From positions 744,001 through 808,000 of the forward strand of contig NZ_CP080525.1 of assembly GCF_024746815.1 (NCBI RefSeq): a DNA stretch of 64,000 bases, written 5' to 3'. Position 1 is the first letter of the stretch. Each line of letters starts with the position of its first letter. The notes below the pieces were generated by a model, which worked only from the letters and a program-made list of their open reading frames with translations, made no database searches and was not told the origin of the DNA. The translations under genes and the position numbers were made by a program. This document shows, piece by piece, positions 46,919 to 56,209 of the stretch. The stretch is from Mesorhizobium sp. AR07 (GTDB lineage Bacteria > Pseudomonadota > Alphaproteobacteria > Rhizobiales > Rhizobiaceae).

Positions 46919-47312
46919 GGATGTTCCCCTGCGAAGCGGTTGAATGATATTGCACTTCACTCCATGTCGGGCAATTCGCCGTCGATATGGGGCATGCTGT
47001 AGTTGTCGGTGCAAAGGAATGAAATGCACCCTACCGGCAGCGTGTTGAACCATCATGAGCGCGCGGAGATGAAGACGGCTGCGCAGGCCGGCGATGAGCC
47101 TCATGTTACCGCACCGCCTTTCGGATGGCGCGGGATCGAAGCAGAGATTTGGCCGTGCCAGTCCAGGCCATGCTGGAAAGCCATCTTCTTCATTTTCCGA
47201 TCGCAGGCGCGGTCCCATTCGGACAAGGCCTGCGCCTTGATGACGAGGCCCTCCATAGTCCAGTCAGGGCCGAGGAGCAGTTGCGCCTGGCATTCGACCG
47301 GATGCTGACAGC
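46919..47312. other. Region upstream of the integrase remnant
   Basis: The only candidate is a 51-codon minus frame at 47101-47256 (MEGLVIKAQALSEWDRACDR, ending PRHPKGGAVT). It has plausible composition but no known domain and no strong start, and may be the tail of a decayed gene. Nothing else is supported. Confidence 0.3.
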
Positions 47313-47619
47313 TTCGTTGTGGCCCAAGTCGACGGCCAGCCGCTGCAACGCCGCTCCCCTCACGCATCAGTGGGTGCGCGTTCTCGGCAAGACCTCCCTG
47401 CCCGCATCCGGTTCCATGACCTTCGCCATACCCATGCCACGCAGATGCTTTCGGCCGGCGTCCACCCGAAGATAGCCAGCGAGCGCCTGGGCCATCCGAA
47501 CATCGGCATAACCTTGGATCTTTATTCGCATGTCATGTCAGGGATGCAGGGCAGACGCGGCAGAGCAAGTTGACGTTGCGCTTCAGGCCGCTATAAGCAG
47601 CGAGCAAAAAGGCAAATAG
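47313..47619 (+). pseudogene. Tyrosine recombinase (phage-type integrase) C-terminal remnant
   Basis: Catalytic-domain pieces in alternating frames: QVDGQPLQRRS, LTHQWVRVLGKTSLP, then RIRFHDLRHTHATQMLSAGV and SERLGHPNIGITLDLYSHVM with the R-H-R-H/Y residues of the family (HDLRHTH, LGH, DLYSH), and after another shift ADAAEQVDVALQAAISS. At least three frameshifts and loss of the N-terminal half make it non-functional. It lies 74 bases upstream of tRNA-Ser, a common phage and island target. Confidence 0.8.
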
Positions 47620-47692
47620 TTGCAAAGTGCGTAGCAACGGGCTTCTTGAGGCCGACGGCAAATAGAGAAAAGCGCAATGATTGCAATTAGTT

Positions 47693-47782
47693 GGAGGAAT
47701 GGCCGAGCGGTTTAAGGCACCGGTCTTGAAAACCGGCGTGGGTGCAAGCTCACCGTGGGTTCGAATCCCACTTCCTCCGCCA
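47693..47782 (+). tRNA. tRNA-Ser (anticodon TGA)
   Basis: 90 bases including an encoded CCA. The acceptor arms ggaggaa and ttcctcc pair perfectly with discriminator G. The D-arm has tggccgagcggttta. The anticodon stem ccggt/accgg holds the loop cttgaaa, giving anticodon TGA. A long variable arm (gcgtgggtgcaagctcaccgt region) marks a serine tRNA, and the T-arm is gtgggttcgaatcccac. Reads UCA and, with wobble, other UCN codons. Confidence 0.97.
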
Positions 47783-47886
47783 GATTTTTAATTAAGGTAT
47801 TGATTATAAATCAGAAAAAATGCGACGGCACGAGTTGCCCGACATTCATCACCCCTACTCTTTCATTAGCTATTCCACCGAAAAAT

Positions 47887-48329
47887 ATTGCCCCCGCAAT
47901 CAGGCGTGTGCAGGAACTTGCGATCCACACAGTTGGCGGCGTTGTCGCGTCTGGCGAGACCATGATGCTGATCGTGCCGCAGACGGACGATCTGGTGATC
48001 GATGCTCAGGTTCCGCCCATGCGCATCGACGATGTCAGCCTTGGCCAGTCAGTCGTCATCCACTTCTCGGCCTTCGACCGCAACACCACGCCGGAGTGTC
48101 ATGGAACGGTAAATCGGCTCTCTCCCGATCTGGTCGAGGACGCAGCCAACAACACTGCCTACTACGAGGCCCGCATCAACATTACGGACGAGGCGATCTG
48201 CCTGAAAGCGGCAACCCGGCTCATTCCGGGCATGCCTGCCGAATTGCATATCCAGACCGGTGACCGCACTATCTGGTCTTATCTGATGAACCCATCACCG
48301 ATCAGCTCTCCCGGGCGTTCGGGGAATAA
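47887..48329 (+). pseudogene. HlyD-family type I secretion adaptor, C-terminal remnant
   Basis: The frame IAPAIRRVQELAIHTVGGVV, MMLIVPQTDDLVIDAQVPPM, DVSLGQSVVIHFSAFDRNTT and RLIPGMPAELHIQTGDRTIW matches the end of HlyD/PrsE-type membrane fusion proteins, which join an inner-membrane ABC exporter to TolC. The typical end, SYLMNP(I)TDQLSRAFGE, is split by a one-base loss near 48293; after restoring it the stop is TAA 48327-48329. The N-terminal two thirds are missing. It begins about 100 bases after tRNA-Ser, so the break point may mark an old integration or excision. Confidence 0.8.
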
Positions 48330-48433
48330 ATGGGAGACCGGCATTCAGCCTTTGGAAAGGGAGATGTGGTTCTGTTCAGAAGCAGAGGCTTAGGCGGCGC
48401 ACTGGCGAAAGACAGGGCGATAGAGGCGGGTGA

Positions 48434-49231
48434 ATGGATATCTTCGGTATCAAGGCGCTGTTGATCTGCGCGCTGATCTTCATTCCGTTCGAACATCTGC
48501 TTGCCGAGCGGCCGCAAAAGATCTTCCGCAAGGGCTGGGCTGTCGATCTGATCTATGTGCTGTTCAACGGCTTCATCCTGAAGGCTGTCATCGTCATGAT
48601 GGTGGCCGGTGCCCTCGGCGTCGCGGCGATCCTTGTCCCGCAATCGATAACGCAAGCCGTCAGTGGCCAGCCCATCTGGCTGCAGGTTGCGGAAATCATC
48701 CTGATCACCGATATCGGCGTCTATTGGGCACATCGAGCCTTCCATAAAATCCCTGCGCTTTGGAAGTTCCATGCAATTCACCACGGCATCGAGGAGTTGG
48801 ACTGGCTCGGTGCTTTCCACTCTCACCCGATCGACATCATCGTCACAAAGGCAGTATCGCTGACCCCGGTCTTTTTCCTTGGCTTCTCCAAGGCCTCGAT
48901 CGCCATCTTTTCGGTGATCTATTTCTGGCACACGATGCTTGTTCACTCGAACGTTCGGCTACGGTTCGGCCCTTTGAAGTGGCTGATCGCCAGCCCGCAA
49001 TTCCATCGCTGGCACCATGCCAACCAGCGCGAAGCCTATGACAAGAACTTCGCCGGGCAGTTGCCCTTCCTCGATGTGATGTTCGGCACCTACAATGTCA
49101 CCGGCGACAAGGTTCCGGAGAAATACGGCGTCGACGATCCAGTCCCCTCCACCTATTTCGGTCAGGCCGGCTATCCGCTCCTGCCCCGCAGGAAGCGATC
49201 GAATCGAGTAGCATCGAGCACCGAAACCTGA
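48434..49231 (+). CDS. Sterol desaturase / fatty acid hydroxylase superfamily protein
   Basis: 265-residue membrane di-iron enzyme. Four hydrophobic segments surround the histidine clusters HRAFH (YWAHRAFHK), HAIHH (KFHAIHHGIEELDW), the single His of FHSHPIDI, and HRWHH (QFHRWHHANQ), which bind the two irons. The substrate is unknown; family members hydroxylate or desaturate sterols, carotenoids or acyl chains, and in bacteria may modify hopanoids or ornithine lipids. An agaggcgg site precedes ATG 48434. Confidence 0.9.
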   Translation: MDIFGIKALLICALIFIPFEHLLAERPQKIFRKGWAVDLIYVLFNGFILKAVIVMMVAGALGVAAILVPQSITQAVSGQPIWLQVAEIILITDIGVYWAHRAFHKIPALWKFHAIHHGIEELDWLGAFHSHPIDIIVTKAVSLTPVFFLGFSKASIAIFSVIYFWHTMLVHSNVRLRFGPLKWLIASPQFHRWHHANQREAYDKNFAGQLPFLDVMFGTYNVTGDKVPEKYGVDDPVPSTYFGQAGYPLLPRRKRSNRVASSTET

Positions 49232-49402
49232 CCGCCAACATCGCGCCTGGTCCGTTTCTCGATCGGTGTTTTCGGCGGCACGGCCAAGGACTACGCCGGA
49301 CTATCGGTCAGACTACGCTTCCATACCGGTCCGCTTTCGGTATGCCATAAGACGCAGCACCGCCGGAGGCTTTTGGCGCCGAATCGGCTAAGCCTTTGAG
49401 GC

Positions 49403-50101
49403 ATGAACGAGACCTCACTCTATGCGCCGGTGAAGCGGTTCCTCGAAAACCTCGACTACGTCGTCAAGGGCGAGATCGGTGGCTGCGACATCGTCGCGCT
49501 GCGCGAAGGGGAGCCGCCGGTCGTTGTCATCTGCGAGCTGAAGCTGCAATTCAATCTCGAACTTGTGCTGCAAGGCGTCGATCGTGCGACGGCCTGCGAC
49601 GAGGTGTGGTTGGCCGCACGCCTGTCGGCGCGGGGCAAGGGACGCGAAGGCGATGCGCGATTCCGCAATCTGTGCCGCCGGCTTGGCTTCGGCCTGCTTG
49701 GCGTCAGCGCGAACGACCGGGTCGAGGTTCTTCTCAGCCCGATCGCACTGACGCCGCGCAAGAATGAGCGCCGGCGCTCTCGCCTTGTCGACGAGCACCG
49801 GAGCCGCCGCGGCGATCCTGTTGCGGGCGGTGGATCGCGCAATCCGATCATGACCGCCTATCGGCAAAGCGCCCTCGCCTGCGCCGCCGCGATGGAGGAT
49901 GGACCCCGGCGCCCCCGCGATCTGAAGGCGCTGACGCCGATCGCGCCCAAGATCCTGCTGCACAATGTCTATGGCTGGTTCGCGCGCGTCGACCGTGGCC
50001 TCTATGAACTCACCGACGCCGGCCGCGCCTCTCTGGTTCGTTGGCCGCAATTGCCTGACACGGTCGAGCAGGCGAAAGATTTGAACGTGTCGAACGCATG
50101 A
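49403..50101 (+). CDS. DUF2161 PD-(D/E)XK-type protein
   Basis: 232 residues. The N-terminal domain shows the restriction-endonuclease-like core: Asp in GEIGGCDIVAL and the ExK pair in VVICELKLQFNLEL. The C-terminal part (about 150-230) is a winged-helix-like region (PRDLKALTPIAPKILLHNVY, GWFARVDRGLYELTDAGRAS). The family is annotated as putative phosphodiesterase with unknown role; a DNA repair or defence role is conjecture. No partner genes are adjacent. Confidence 0.85.
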   Translation: MNETSLYAPVKRFLENLDYVVKGEIGGCDIVALREGEPPVVVICELKLQFNLELVLQGVDRATACDEVWLAARLSARGKGREGDARFRNLCRRLGFGLLGVSANDRVEVLLSPIALTPRKNERRRSRLVDEHRSRRGDPVAGGGSRNPIMTAYRQSALACAAAMEDGPRRPRDLKALTPIAPKILLHNVYGWFARVDRGLYELTDAGRASLVRWPQLPDTVEQAKDLNVSNA

Positions 50102-50219
50102 CAATGAGCGCATGTCCGGTGCGCCTGACGCCGACCACTTTCCGACAGTTCAATTCTGATCGGCGTGAAACGGCCCGTCATGTTGATTTTTCTGACAAAA
50201 TATGTTGCTTGTCCCGCCC

Positions 50220-50609
50220 ATGAAGAAGCTCTGCATGATCGCCTTGGCGTCTGTGACACTGAGTTTTCCAGCCAGCGCAATGGATAGTGCATTGCGCGCC
50301 GGCCTGATGAAGCTCGATCCCCAAACCCGCCTTGAACAGCGTTGTGACGCCGAAGTGCTCGACCGGATCACACACGACGATCGTAAGTTCAAAGCGGATC
50401 GTGTCGTCGCTTACGCCTTCGCGACGCCCGAGATGGGCGCTGATGCAATCAGGAGTCCGGGTGCCGCGTTTCGCAGCAAGGGGCAATGGTACCGGCTGAA
50501 ATTCAAGTGCCAGACGGCGCCGGACCATATGGAGATTTTGCAGCTCCGCTACCGGATCGGCGATGAGATTCCGGAAGCCGATTGGTCAAAGTATAATCTC
50601 TACGATTGA
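50220..50609 (+). CDS. DUF930 exported protein
   Basis: 129 residues from ATG 50220 (MKKLCMIALASVTLSFPASA), a clean signal peptide cleaved after SASA-like PASA. The mature domain has MKLDPQTRLEQRCDAEVLDR, DRVVAYAFATPEMGADAIRS, GQWYRLKFKCQTAPDHMEIL and LRYRIGDEIPEADWSKYNLY, matching DUF930. Two conserved cysteines may form a disulfide. Periplasmic, function unknown. Confidence 0.85.
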   Translation: MKKLCMIALASVTLSFPASAMDSALRAGLMKLDPQTRLEQRCDAEVLDRITHDDRKFKADRVVAYAFATPEMGADAIRSPGAAFRSKGQWYRLKFKCQTAPDHMEILQLRYRIGDEIPEADWSKYNLYD

Positions 50610-50796
50610 TGTGTTGTCGGCCGTGGTGGTTTTGCCCGGCTACCGGCGAGTGTCGCGGATCCTATAATCCGGCCTCGGCGTGAATATGGTTCGATCACGC
50701 CGCCGTGAACGATCCCTTGACGCCAGGGGACCACCAAGTTAGGGCCGTCTGGATAAATCGACGAACACTCGGCAAACACGCAAGGGCTTCCGGTCG

Positions 50797-51456
50797 ATGG
50801 ACATTTTCAGCGCTGCCAGCCTGACGGCCCTGCTCCAGGTCATCGCCATCGACCTCGTGCTTGCTGGCGACAATGCGATCGTCATCGGCCTTGCTGCCGC
50901 CGGCCTGCCGGCCGAACAGCGCAAGAAGGCGATCCTCATCGGTGTGCTGGCGGCGACGGTGCTGCGCATCGGTTTTGCCGCGGTGACCGTCAAGCTGCTG
51001 GCAATCGTCGGCCTGCTGCTGGCCGGCGGCATCTTGCTGCTGTGGGTTTGCTGGAAGATGTACCGCGAATTGCGCACGTCCCATGCCGATGAACTGGAAG
51101 CAACCGAGGCGCTGTCGAACTCCGATCTCAACAGCGACAAGAGGGTGGCCGGCAAGACGAAGCGCAAGACGCTCGGCCAGGCAGCATTGCAGATCGTCGT
51201 CGCTGACGTGTCGATGTCGCTCGACAACGTGCTGGCGGTCGCCGGTGCTGCACGCGATCATTTCCCGGTGCTGGTCATCGGCCTGGTGCTGTCGATCGCG
51301 TTGATGGGGCTCGCCGCGACATTCATTGCCAAGCTGCTGCATCGCCATCGCTGGATCGCATACATCGGGCTGCTCATCATCTTCTATGTGGCGGTGGACA
51401 TGGTTTATCGCGGCATGATGGAAGTCTGGCCCCATGTCAGCGATGCGGTAAGCTGA
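50797..51456 (+). CDS. TerC/YjbE family membrane protein (likely metal exporter)
   Basis: 219 residues, about seven helices. Signature acidic motifs within the membrane: AIDLVLAGDNAIVIGLAAAG and VVADVSMSLDNVLAVAGAAR; both Asp-Asn pairs are expected to bind the transported cation. The family includes Mn exporters (MeeF/MeeY, YkoY) that metalate exported proteins. I did not see a convincing yybP-ykoY Mn riboswitch in the 187-base upstream gap. Confidence 0.9.
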   Translation: MDIFSAASLTALLQVIAIDLVLAGDNAIVIGLAAAGLPAEQRKKAILIGVLAATVLRIGFAAVTVKLLAIVGLLLAGGILLLWVCWKMYRELRTSHADELEATEALSNSDLNSDKRVAGKTKRKTLGQAALQIVVADVSMSLDNVLAVAGAARDHFPVLVIGLVLSIALMGLAATFIAKLLHRHRWIAYIGLLIIFYVAVDMVYRGMMEVWPHVSDAVS

Positions 51457-51602
51457 GACGGCTGCGCCGCCGCTTCTTCGATCCGGAAGCATGGCCCGCG
51501 GCGCAATTGCCGTGCGTTTTGCCGCATCGAAGGCGTGCCCATACCAATGCCGCAATAAGTGTGGTACTGCGCCGGCAATCCTGAAAAGCCCGGAAACCCT
51601 AT

Positions 51603-52916
51603 ATGTCCGCTCCTCGCGTGAGTTTTGTCAGTCTTGGATGCCCTAAGGCCCTTGTGGATTCGGAACGCATCATCACGCGCCTGCGTGCCGAGGGCTACGA
51701 GATCGCGCGCAAGCATGACGGCGCCGACCTTGTCGTCGTCAACACCTGCGGCTTTCTCGATTCCGCACGCGACGAGTCGCTCAACGCCATCGGCTCCGCG
51801 CTTTCGGAAAACGGCAGGGTCATCGTCACTGGCTGCCTCGGCGCCGAGCCGGATGTCATTCGCGAGAGGCACCCCAATGTACTGGCGATCACCGGGCCGC
51901 AGGCTTACGAGAGCGTGATGGCCGCTGTGCACGAGGCGGCACCGCCTTCGCACGATCCCTATATCGACCTGCTGCCGCCGCAGGGCGTCAAGCTGACGCC
52001 GCGCCACTATGCCTATCTCAAGATTTCCGAAGGCTGCAACAATCGCTGCACCTTCTGCATCATTCCCGCACTGCGTGGCGACCTCGTCTCGCGGCCGGCC
52101 GCCGATGTGCTGCGTGAGGCAGAGAAACTGGCCAAGGCAGGGGTCAAGGAGCTCCTCGTCATCTCGCAGGACACCAGCGCCTATGGCATCGACATCAAGT
52201 ATCAGACCAGTATGTTTGGCGACCGCGAGGTCCGCGCAAAATTCCTCGACCTTTCGCAGGAACTGGGCAAGCTCGGCATCTGGGTGCGCATGCACTATGT
52301 CTACCCCTACCCGCATGTCGCCGACGTCATCCCGCTGATGGCCGAGGGCAAGATTCTTCCTTATCTGGACATCCCGTTCCAGCATGCCTCGCCGCAGGTG
52401 CTGAAGAACATGCGCCGGCCCGCGCATGGCGAAAAGACGCTCGATCGCATTCGCGGCTGGCGCGACGTGTGTCCGGACCTCGCGATCCGCTCGACTTTCA
52501 TCGTCGGGTTTCCCGGCGAAACGGACGACGATTTCGAGATGCTGCTCGATTGGCTGGACGAGGCCAAGATCGATCGCGCCGGCTGCTTCAAATACGAACC
52601 GGTTCGGGGCGCTCGCTCCAACGATCTCGGCCTCGAGCAGGTCCCGCAGGAGATCAAGGAAGCGCGCTGGCATCGCTTCATGCAGCGCCAGCAGAAGATT
52701 TCGGCGACGCAACTGGCCAAGAAGGTCGGCAAGCGCCTGCCGGTGCTGATCGATGAAGCGCATGGCACGTCGGCAAAGGGCCGCACCAAATACGACGCCC
52801 CCGAGATCGACGGCTCGGTCCACATCCAGTCGCGCCGTCCGCTGCGCGCCGGCGACATCGTCACCGTCAAGATCGACCGCGCCGATGCCTACGATCTCTA
52901 CGGCTCGGCGGTCTGA
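51603..52916 (+). CDS. rimO: Ribosomal protein S12 methylthiotransferase RimO
   Basis: Radical SAM enzyme that methylthiolates an Asp of ribosomal protein S12. 437 residues: N-terminal UPF0004 domain with cluster cysteines ([44 protein letters not shown]), the radical SAM motif [46 protein letters not shown], and a C-terminal TRAM domain. SLGCPKA... distinguishes RimO from MiaB. Confidence 0.96.
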   Translation: MSAPRVSFVSLGCPKALVDSERIITRLRAEGYEIARKHDGADLVVVNTCGFLDSARDESLNAIGSALSENGRVIVTGCLGAEPDVIRERHPNVLAITGPQAYESVMAAVHEAAPPSHDPYIDLLPPQGVKLTPRHYAYLKISEGCNNRCTFCIIPALRGDLVSRPAADVLREAEKLAKAGVKELLVISQDTSAYGIDIKYQTSMFGDREVRAKFLDLSQELGKLGIWVRMHYVYPYPHVADVIPLMAEGKILPYLDIPFQHASPQVLKNMRRPAHGEKTLDRIRGWRDVCPDLAIRSTFIVGFPGETDDDFEMLLDWLDEAKIDRAGCFKYEPVRGARSNDLGLEQVPQEIKEARWHRFMQRQQKISATQLAKKVGKRLPVLIDEAHGTSAKGRTKYDAPEIDGSVHIQSRRPLRAGDIVTVKIDRADAYDLYGSAV

Positions 52917-53017
52917 CCGCCTGCCGTATTTACTACATTCAGCGATAGTTCGGGCTTCTTAACCCGCTCAGCCGCGATCCGCATTATGGTTTCCAGGCCG
53001 TAAATGCGGGAATTCGG

Positions 53018-54124
53018 ATGGACACCAGACCTGCCGCGCAGGATTACATCGCCACGCTGGACCTGCTCAGGCTGGCAGCGGCGCTGGCCGTCGTGCTCTT
53101 TCATTATTTCTTCCGTGGCGCGGCCGCCGACGGCTTCCTCCGCGAGGGGTATCCGCTTGCTGCGCCGTTCGCCATTTACGGCTATCTCGGCGTCAATCTG
53201 TTCTTCCTGATCAGCGGTTTCGTCATTGCCTGGTCTGCGCAAAACCGCAGCTGGGAGCAGTTTGCCCTCGCGCGTTTCGTTCGCCTCTATCCCGGATTCC
53301 TGCTCTGCATGACGATCACCTTTGCGATTGTCGTCCTTGCCGGCACCCCGCCGTTTGCGGCCTCTTTCGTCCAGTATATCGCCAACCTGTCCATGTTTGC
53401 GCCTGCCCTCGGCCAACCCTTTATGGACGGCGTCTACTGGTCGATCGTTCTTGAACTGGTCTTTTACGGCTGGGTGACGCTGACCCTCTTCACCGGGCTC
53501 TTTCGGAAACGCAAGCTGGAGTTGATCTTCATCTGGCTGGCGATCTCGGTCTTGAACGAATTCTTCCTTGGCAGCGGCGCGGCGCGGCTGCTGTTCATCA
53601 CCGAGTTTGGGCCGTTCTTCGCCGCCGGCGTGCTGGTCCACCATCTCCATGCACATGGCCGTTCATTGCCCGCTGTGCTGCTGCTTGCAGCCGCGTTCCT
53701 GGTTTCCTGCGGCACACTATTCGTGACGCAGCGCTGGATGCTGGACCATTACGGCGTTGCCGTTTCGACGGCCAATCTCGTCGTCGCCAATGTCGTCATG
53801 CACGCGGCCTTGATCGGCGCGGTGCTGCTGCGCAACCGTGTCAGGCCATCGACACTCACGCTGGCGCTGGGCGGGCTGACCTATCCGCTCTACCTGCTGC
53901 ACCAGAACATCGGCTATCTCGCCATCAATACCGCCACACCTCTGGTCGGCAAATGGTTTGCCGCCCTTGGCTGTGTCGCACTCATGCTCTCTGTTTCCTG
54001 GGCGATCTGGCGCACCTGCGAACGACCGGCGCAGCGGCTGCTCCGGATTTGGCTCGGCCACGCGGTTGACGCCGGGCTGGCGAGATTTCGTCGCATCCAC
54101 CCCTGGTCGCAACCCGCCGAATGA
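53018..54124 (+). CDS. Acyltransferase family 3 (OafA-like) membrane protein
   Basis: 368 residues with about ten hydrophobic helices. N-terminal motif IATLDLLRLAAALAVVLFHY with the catalytic His of the family, followed by FAIYGYLGVNLFFLISGFVI, ARFVRLYPGFLLCMTITF, and DGVYWSIVLELVFYGW. Such enzymes O-acylate surface polysaccharides, peptidoglycan or small glycans; there are no glycan genes nearby to indicate the target. Ends right before a terminator shared with the convergent transporter operon. Confidence 0.9.
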   Translation: MDTRPAAQDYIATLDLLRLAAALAVVLFHYFFRGAAADGFLREGYPLAAPFAIYGYLGVNLFFLISGFVIAWSAQNRSWEQFALARFVRLYPGFLLCMTITFAIVVLAGTPPFAASFVQYIANLSMFAPALGQPFMDGVYWSIVLELVFYGWVTLTLFTGLFRKRKLELIFIWLAISVLNEFFLGSGAARLLFITEFGPFFAAGVLVHHLHAHGRSLPAVLLLAAAFLVSCGTLFVTQRWMLDHYGVAVSTANLVVANVVMHAALIGAVLLRNRVRPSTLTLALGGLTYPLYLLHQNIGYLAINTATPLVGKWFAALGCVALMLSVSWAIWRTCERPAQRLLRIWLGHAVDAGLARFRRIHPWSQPAE

Positions 54125-54150
54125 AAAAGGGCGCCGCGCGGCGCCCTTTC
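54124..54150. terminator. Bidirectional rho-independent terminator
   Basis: A near-perfect palindrome aaagggcgccgc/gcggcgcccttt with A and T runs on the two sides, placed between the convergent acyltransferase and BMP-protein genes, so it can serve both. Confidence 0.85.
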
Positions 54151-54170
54151 CCTTGGGTATGTCGCGCCGC

Positions 54171-55238
54171 TTACTGCGGCAGCTTGTCGTCGACACCCTT
54201 GACGTAGAAATTCATGCCGAGCAGCGTGCCGTCATCGGCGACTTCGCCATCCTTCAGCCACGCCGTGCCGTCCTGCTTGGCGATCGGTCCGGTGAAGGGA
54301 TTCCAGCCGCCGGCGATCTTCTTCTCGGTCGCCTCGGCCATCGCCTTCACGTCGTCGGGCATGTTGGTGTAGGGTGAGAGCTTGACCGCGCCGTCCTTGA
54401 TGCCAAGCCAGACATTGTCCGGCTTCCAGGTGCCGTCGAGGGCGGCCTGGACCCGGCTGATGTAGTAAGGACCCCATTCGTCGGTCAGCGACGTCAGCTG
54501 CGCTTTCGGCGCGAACTTGATCATGTCCGAGGACTGGCCGAAACCGTGCAGCTTGCGCTCTTCGGCCACCTGCAGGGCAGCGGTCGAATCGGTGTGCTGG
54601 ACGATGATGTCGGCGCCCTGGTCGAACAGCGCCTTGGCAGCGTCGGCTTCCTTGCCCGGATCGAACCACGAGTTCACCCAGACGATCTTGGCCTTGAAGT
54701 TCGGGTTGATCGACTGTGCGCCGAGCATGAAGGAGTTGATGCCCATCACCACTTCGGGAATGGGGAAGGAAACGATGTAGCCGGCAACGCCAGCCTTCGA
54801 TTCCTTCGCGGCGATCTGGCCAAGCACGTAGCGGCCTTCATAGAAACGCGCATTGTAGATGCCGAGATTGTCACCGGTCTTGTAGCCGGTGGCGTGCTCG
54901 AACATCACCTTGGGGAATTTCTTGGCCACCTTCACTTCCGGATCCATGAAGCCGAAGGAGGTGCCGAAGATGATCTTGCAGCCTTCGCGCGCCAGACGCT
55001 CGAAAGCGCGGTCGGCGTCGGGGCCTTCCGAGACGTTCTCCAGATAGGCGGTTTCGACCTTGTCGCCGAGCGCCTTTTCCACTTCGAGACGGCCCTGGTC
55101 GTGCTGGTAGGAGTAGCCGAAATCGCCGATCGGGCCAGTGTAGACCCAGCAGGCCTTCAGCTTGTCCGCAGCCTCGGCGGACGCCGCAAGCGAGACTGCG
55201 GTCGTCGTGGCCATCAGGGCAATAAGCAGTTTTTTCAT
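54171..55238 (-). CDS. BMP family ABC transporter substrate-binding protein
   Basis: 355 residues with a signal peptide (MKKLLIALMATTTAVSLAAS, cut after AEA). The BMP/PnrA fold is shown by CWVYTGPIGDFGYSYQHDQG, EGPDADRAFERLAREGCKII, FGTSFGFMDPEVKVAKKFPK, GIYNARFYEGRYVLGQIAAK, and DQGADIIVQHTDSTAALQVA. Members bind nucleosides or purine-like ligands. The last gene of the operon in order of transcription, 50 bases after the second permease gene. Confidence 0.93.
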   Translation of the reverse strand: MKKLLIALMATTTAVSLAASAEAADKLKACWVYTGPIGDFGYSYQHDQGRLEVEKALGDKVETAYLENVSEGPDADRAFERLAREGCKIIFGTSFGFMDPEVKVAKKFPKVMFEHATGYKTGDNLGIYNARFYEGRYVLGQIAAKESKAGVAGYIVSFPIPEVVMGINSFMLGAQSINPNFKAKIVWVNSWFDPGKEADAAKALFDQGADIIVQHTDSTAALQVAEERKLHGFGQSSDMIKFAPKAQLTSLTDEWGPYYISRVQAALDGTWKPDNVWLGIKDGAVKLSPYTNMPDDVKAMAEATEKKIAGGWNPFTGPIAKQDGTAWLKDGEVADDGTLLGMNFYVKGVDDKLPQ

Positions 55239-55288
55239 TGTGTTACCTCTCTGTGTTAAGCCTTGGAGCTTCCCGTTTGTTTTTATTG

Positions 55289-56209
55289 TCAACGATCCGG
55301 AACGAATGGCTGCCCCAAGGAAGCCGGCGTGTTCATCATCGTCAGACGCTTGTTGCGCGAGATTAGAACGAGAACCACGACGGTTGCCAGATAGGGCAAT
55401 GAAGAAAGCATCTGCGAGGGCACAGGAATGCCAAAAGCCTGTGCATGAAGCTGGCCGATCCACACCGCGCCGAAGATGTAGGCGCCGGCCAGCACCCGCC
55501 ATGGCCGCCACGACGCGAACACGACCAGCGCCAGCGCGATCCAGCCGCGACCGGCGGTCATGTTCTCCACCCATTGCGGTGTGTAGACCAGCGACAGATG
55601 GCCGCCGGCGAGGCCTGCACAGGCGCCGCCGAAGATCACCGCGAGATAGCGGTAGCGGATCACCTGGATGCCCAGCGCATGGGCCGATGTGTGGCTGTCG
55701 CCGATCGAGCGCAGCGTCAGCCCGGTCCGGGTCTTGAACAGGAACCACATGACGGCTGCGGTCAGCGCGATCGAGATGTAGAAGATCGGATCCTGGCCGA
55801 ACAGCAGCCTGCCGATCACTGGGATCGAGGTCAGCCCGGGGATGTCGAGGTTGGGCAGTCGCTCACCGGGTTGGCCGACGAAACCCGTCCCCATCATGCC
55901 AGAGAGGCCGAGGCCGAGCAGCGTCAGCGACAGGCCGGTCGCCACCTGGTTGGTGGCCAGCGACAACGTCATCACGGCAAACAGCAGCGAAAACACCGCG
56001 CCCATGGCGATTGCCGCCAGAAGGCCGATCCAGGGCGAGCCGGTCAGATAGCTGGCGCCGAAGCCACCGACGGCTCCCATGATCATCATGCCTTCGACGC
56101 CGAGATTGAGCACGCCGGAGCGCTCGACCACCAGTTCGCCGATTGCCGCGATCAGCAAGGGTGTCGCCGCGGTGGCGATGGTCAAGAGGATGTTGACGGC
56201 GATGTCCAT
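55289..56209 (-). CDS. ABC transporter permease (second, BMP-type)
   Basis: 306 residues from ATG 56209 ([20 protein letters not shown]). About eight helices of the branched-chain/ribose permease type; [20 protein letters not shown] is the signature of this nucleoside-importer branch, followed by [13 protein letters not shown]. It shares one base with the first permease gene (stop/start TGATG), so it is translationally coupled. Forms a heterodimer with the first permease. Confidence 0.93.
   Translation of the reverse strand: MDIAVNILLTIATAATPLLIAAIGELVVERSGVLNLGVEGMMIMGAVGGFGASYLTGSPWIGLLAAIAMGAVFSLLFAVMTLSLATNQVATGLSLTLLGLGLSGMMGTGFVGQPGERLPNLDIPGLTSIPVIGRLLFGQDPIFYISIALTAAVMWFLFKTRTGLTLRSIGDSHTSAHALGIQVIRYRYLAVIFGGACAGLAGGHLSLVYTPQWVENMTAGRGWIALALVVFASWRPWRVLAGAYIFGAVWIGQLHAQAFGIPVPSQMLSSLPYLATVVVLVLISRNKRLTMMNTPASLGQPFVPDR

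Noticed and set aside
49403..50101. Restriction or defence system around the DUF2161 nuclease-fold gene
   Set aside because: No methyltransferase, helicase or other defence gene is adjacent; the family is widespread and mostly chromosomal.
50610..50796. yybP-ykoY manganese riboswitch before the TerC-like gene
   Set aside because: I could not find the conserved loop sequences or a convincing multi-helix fold by eye.
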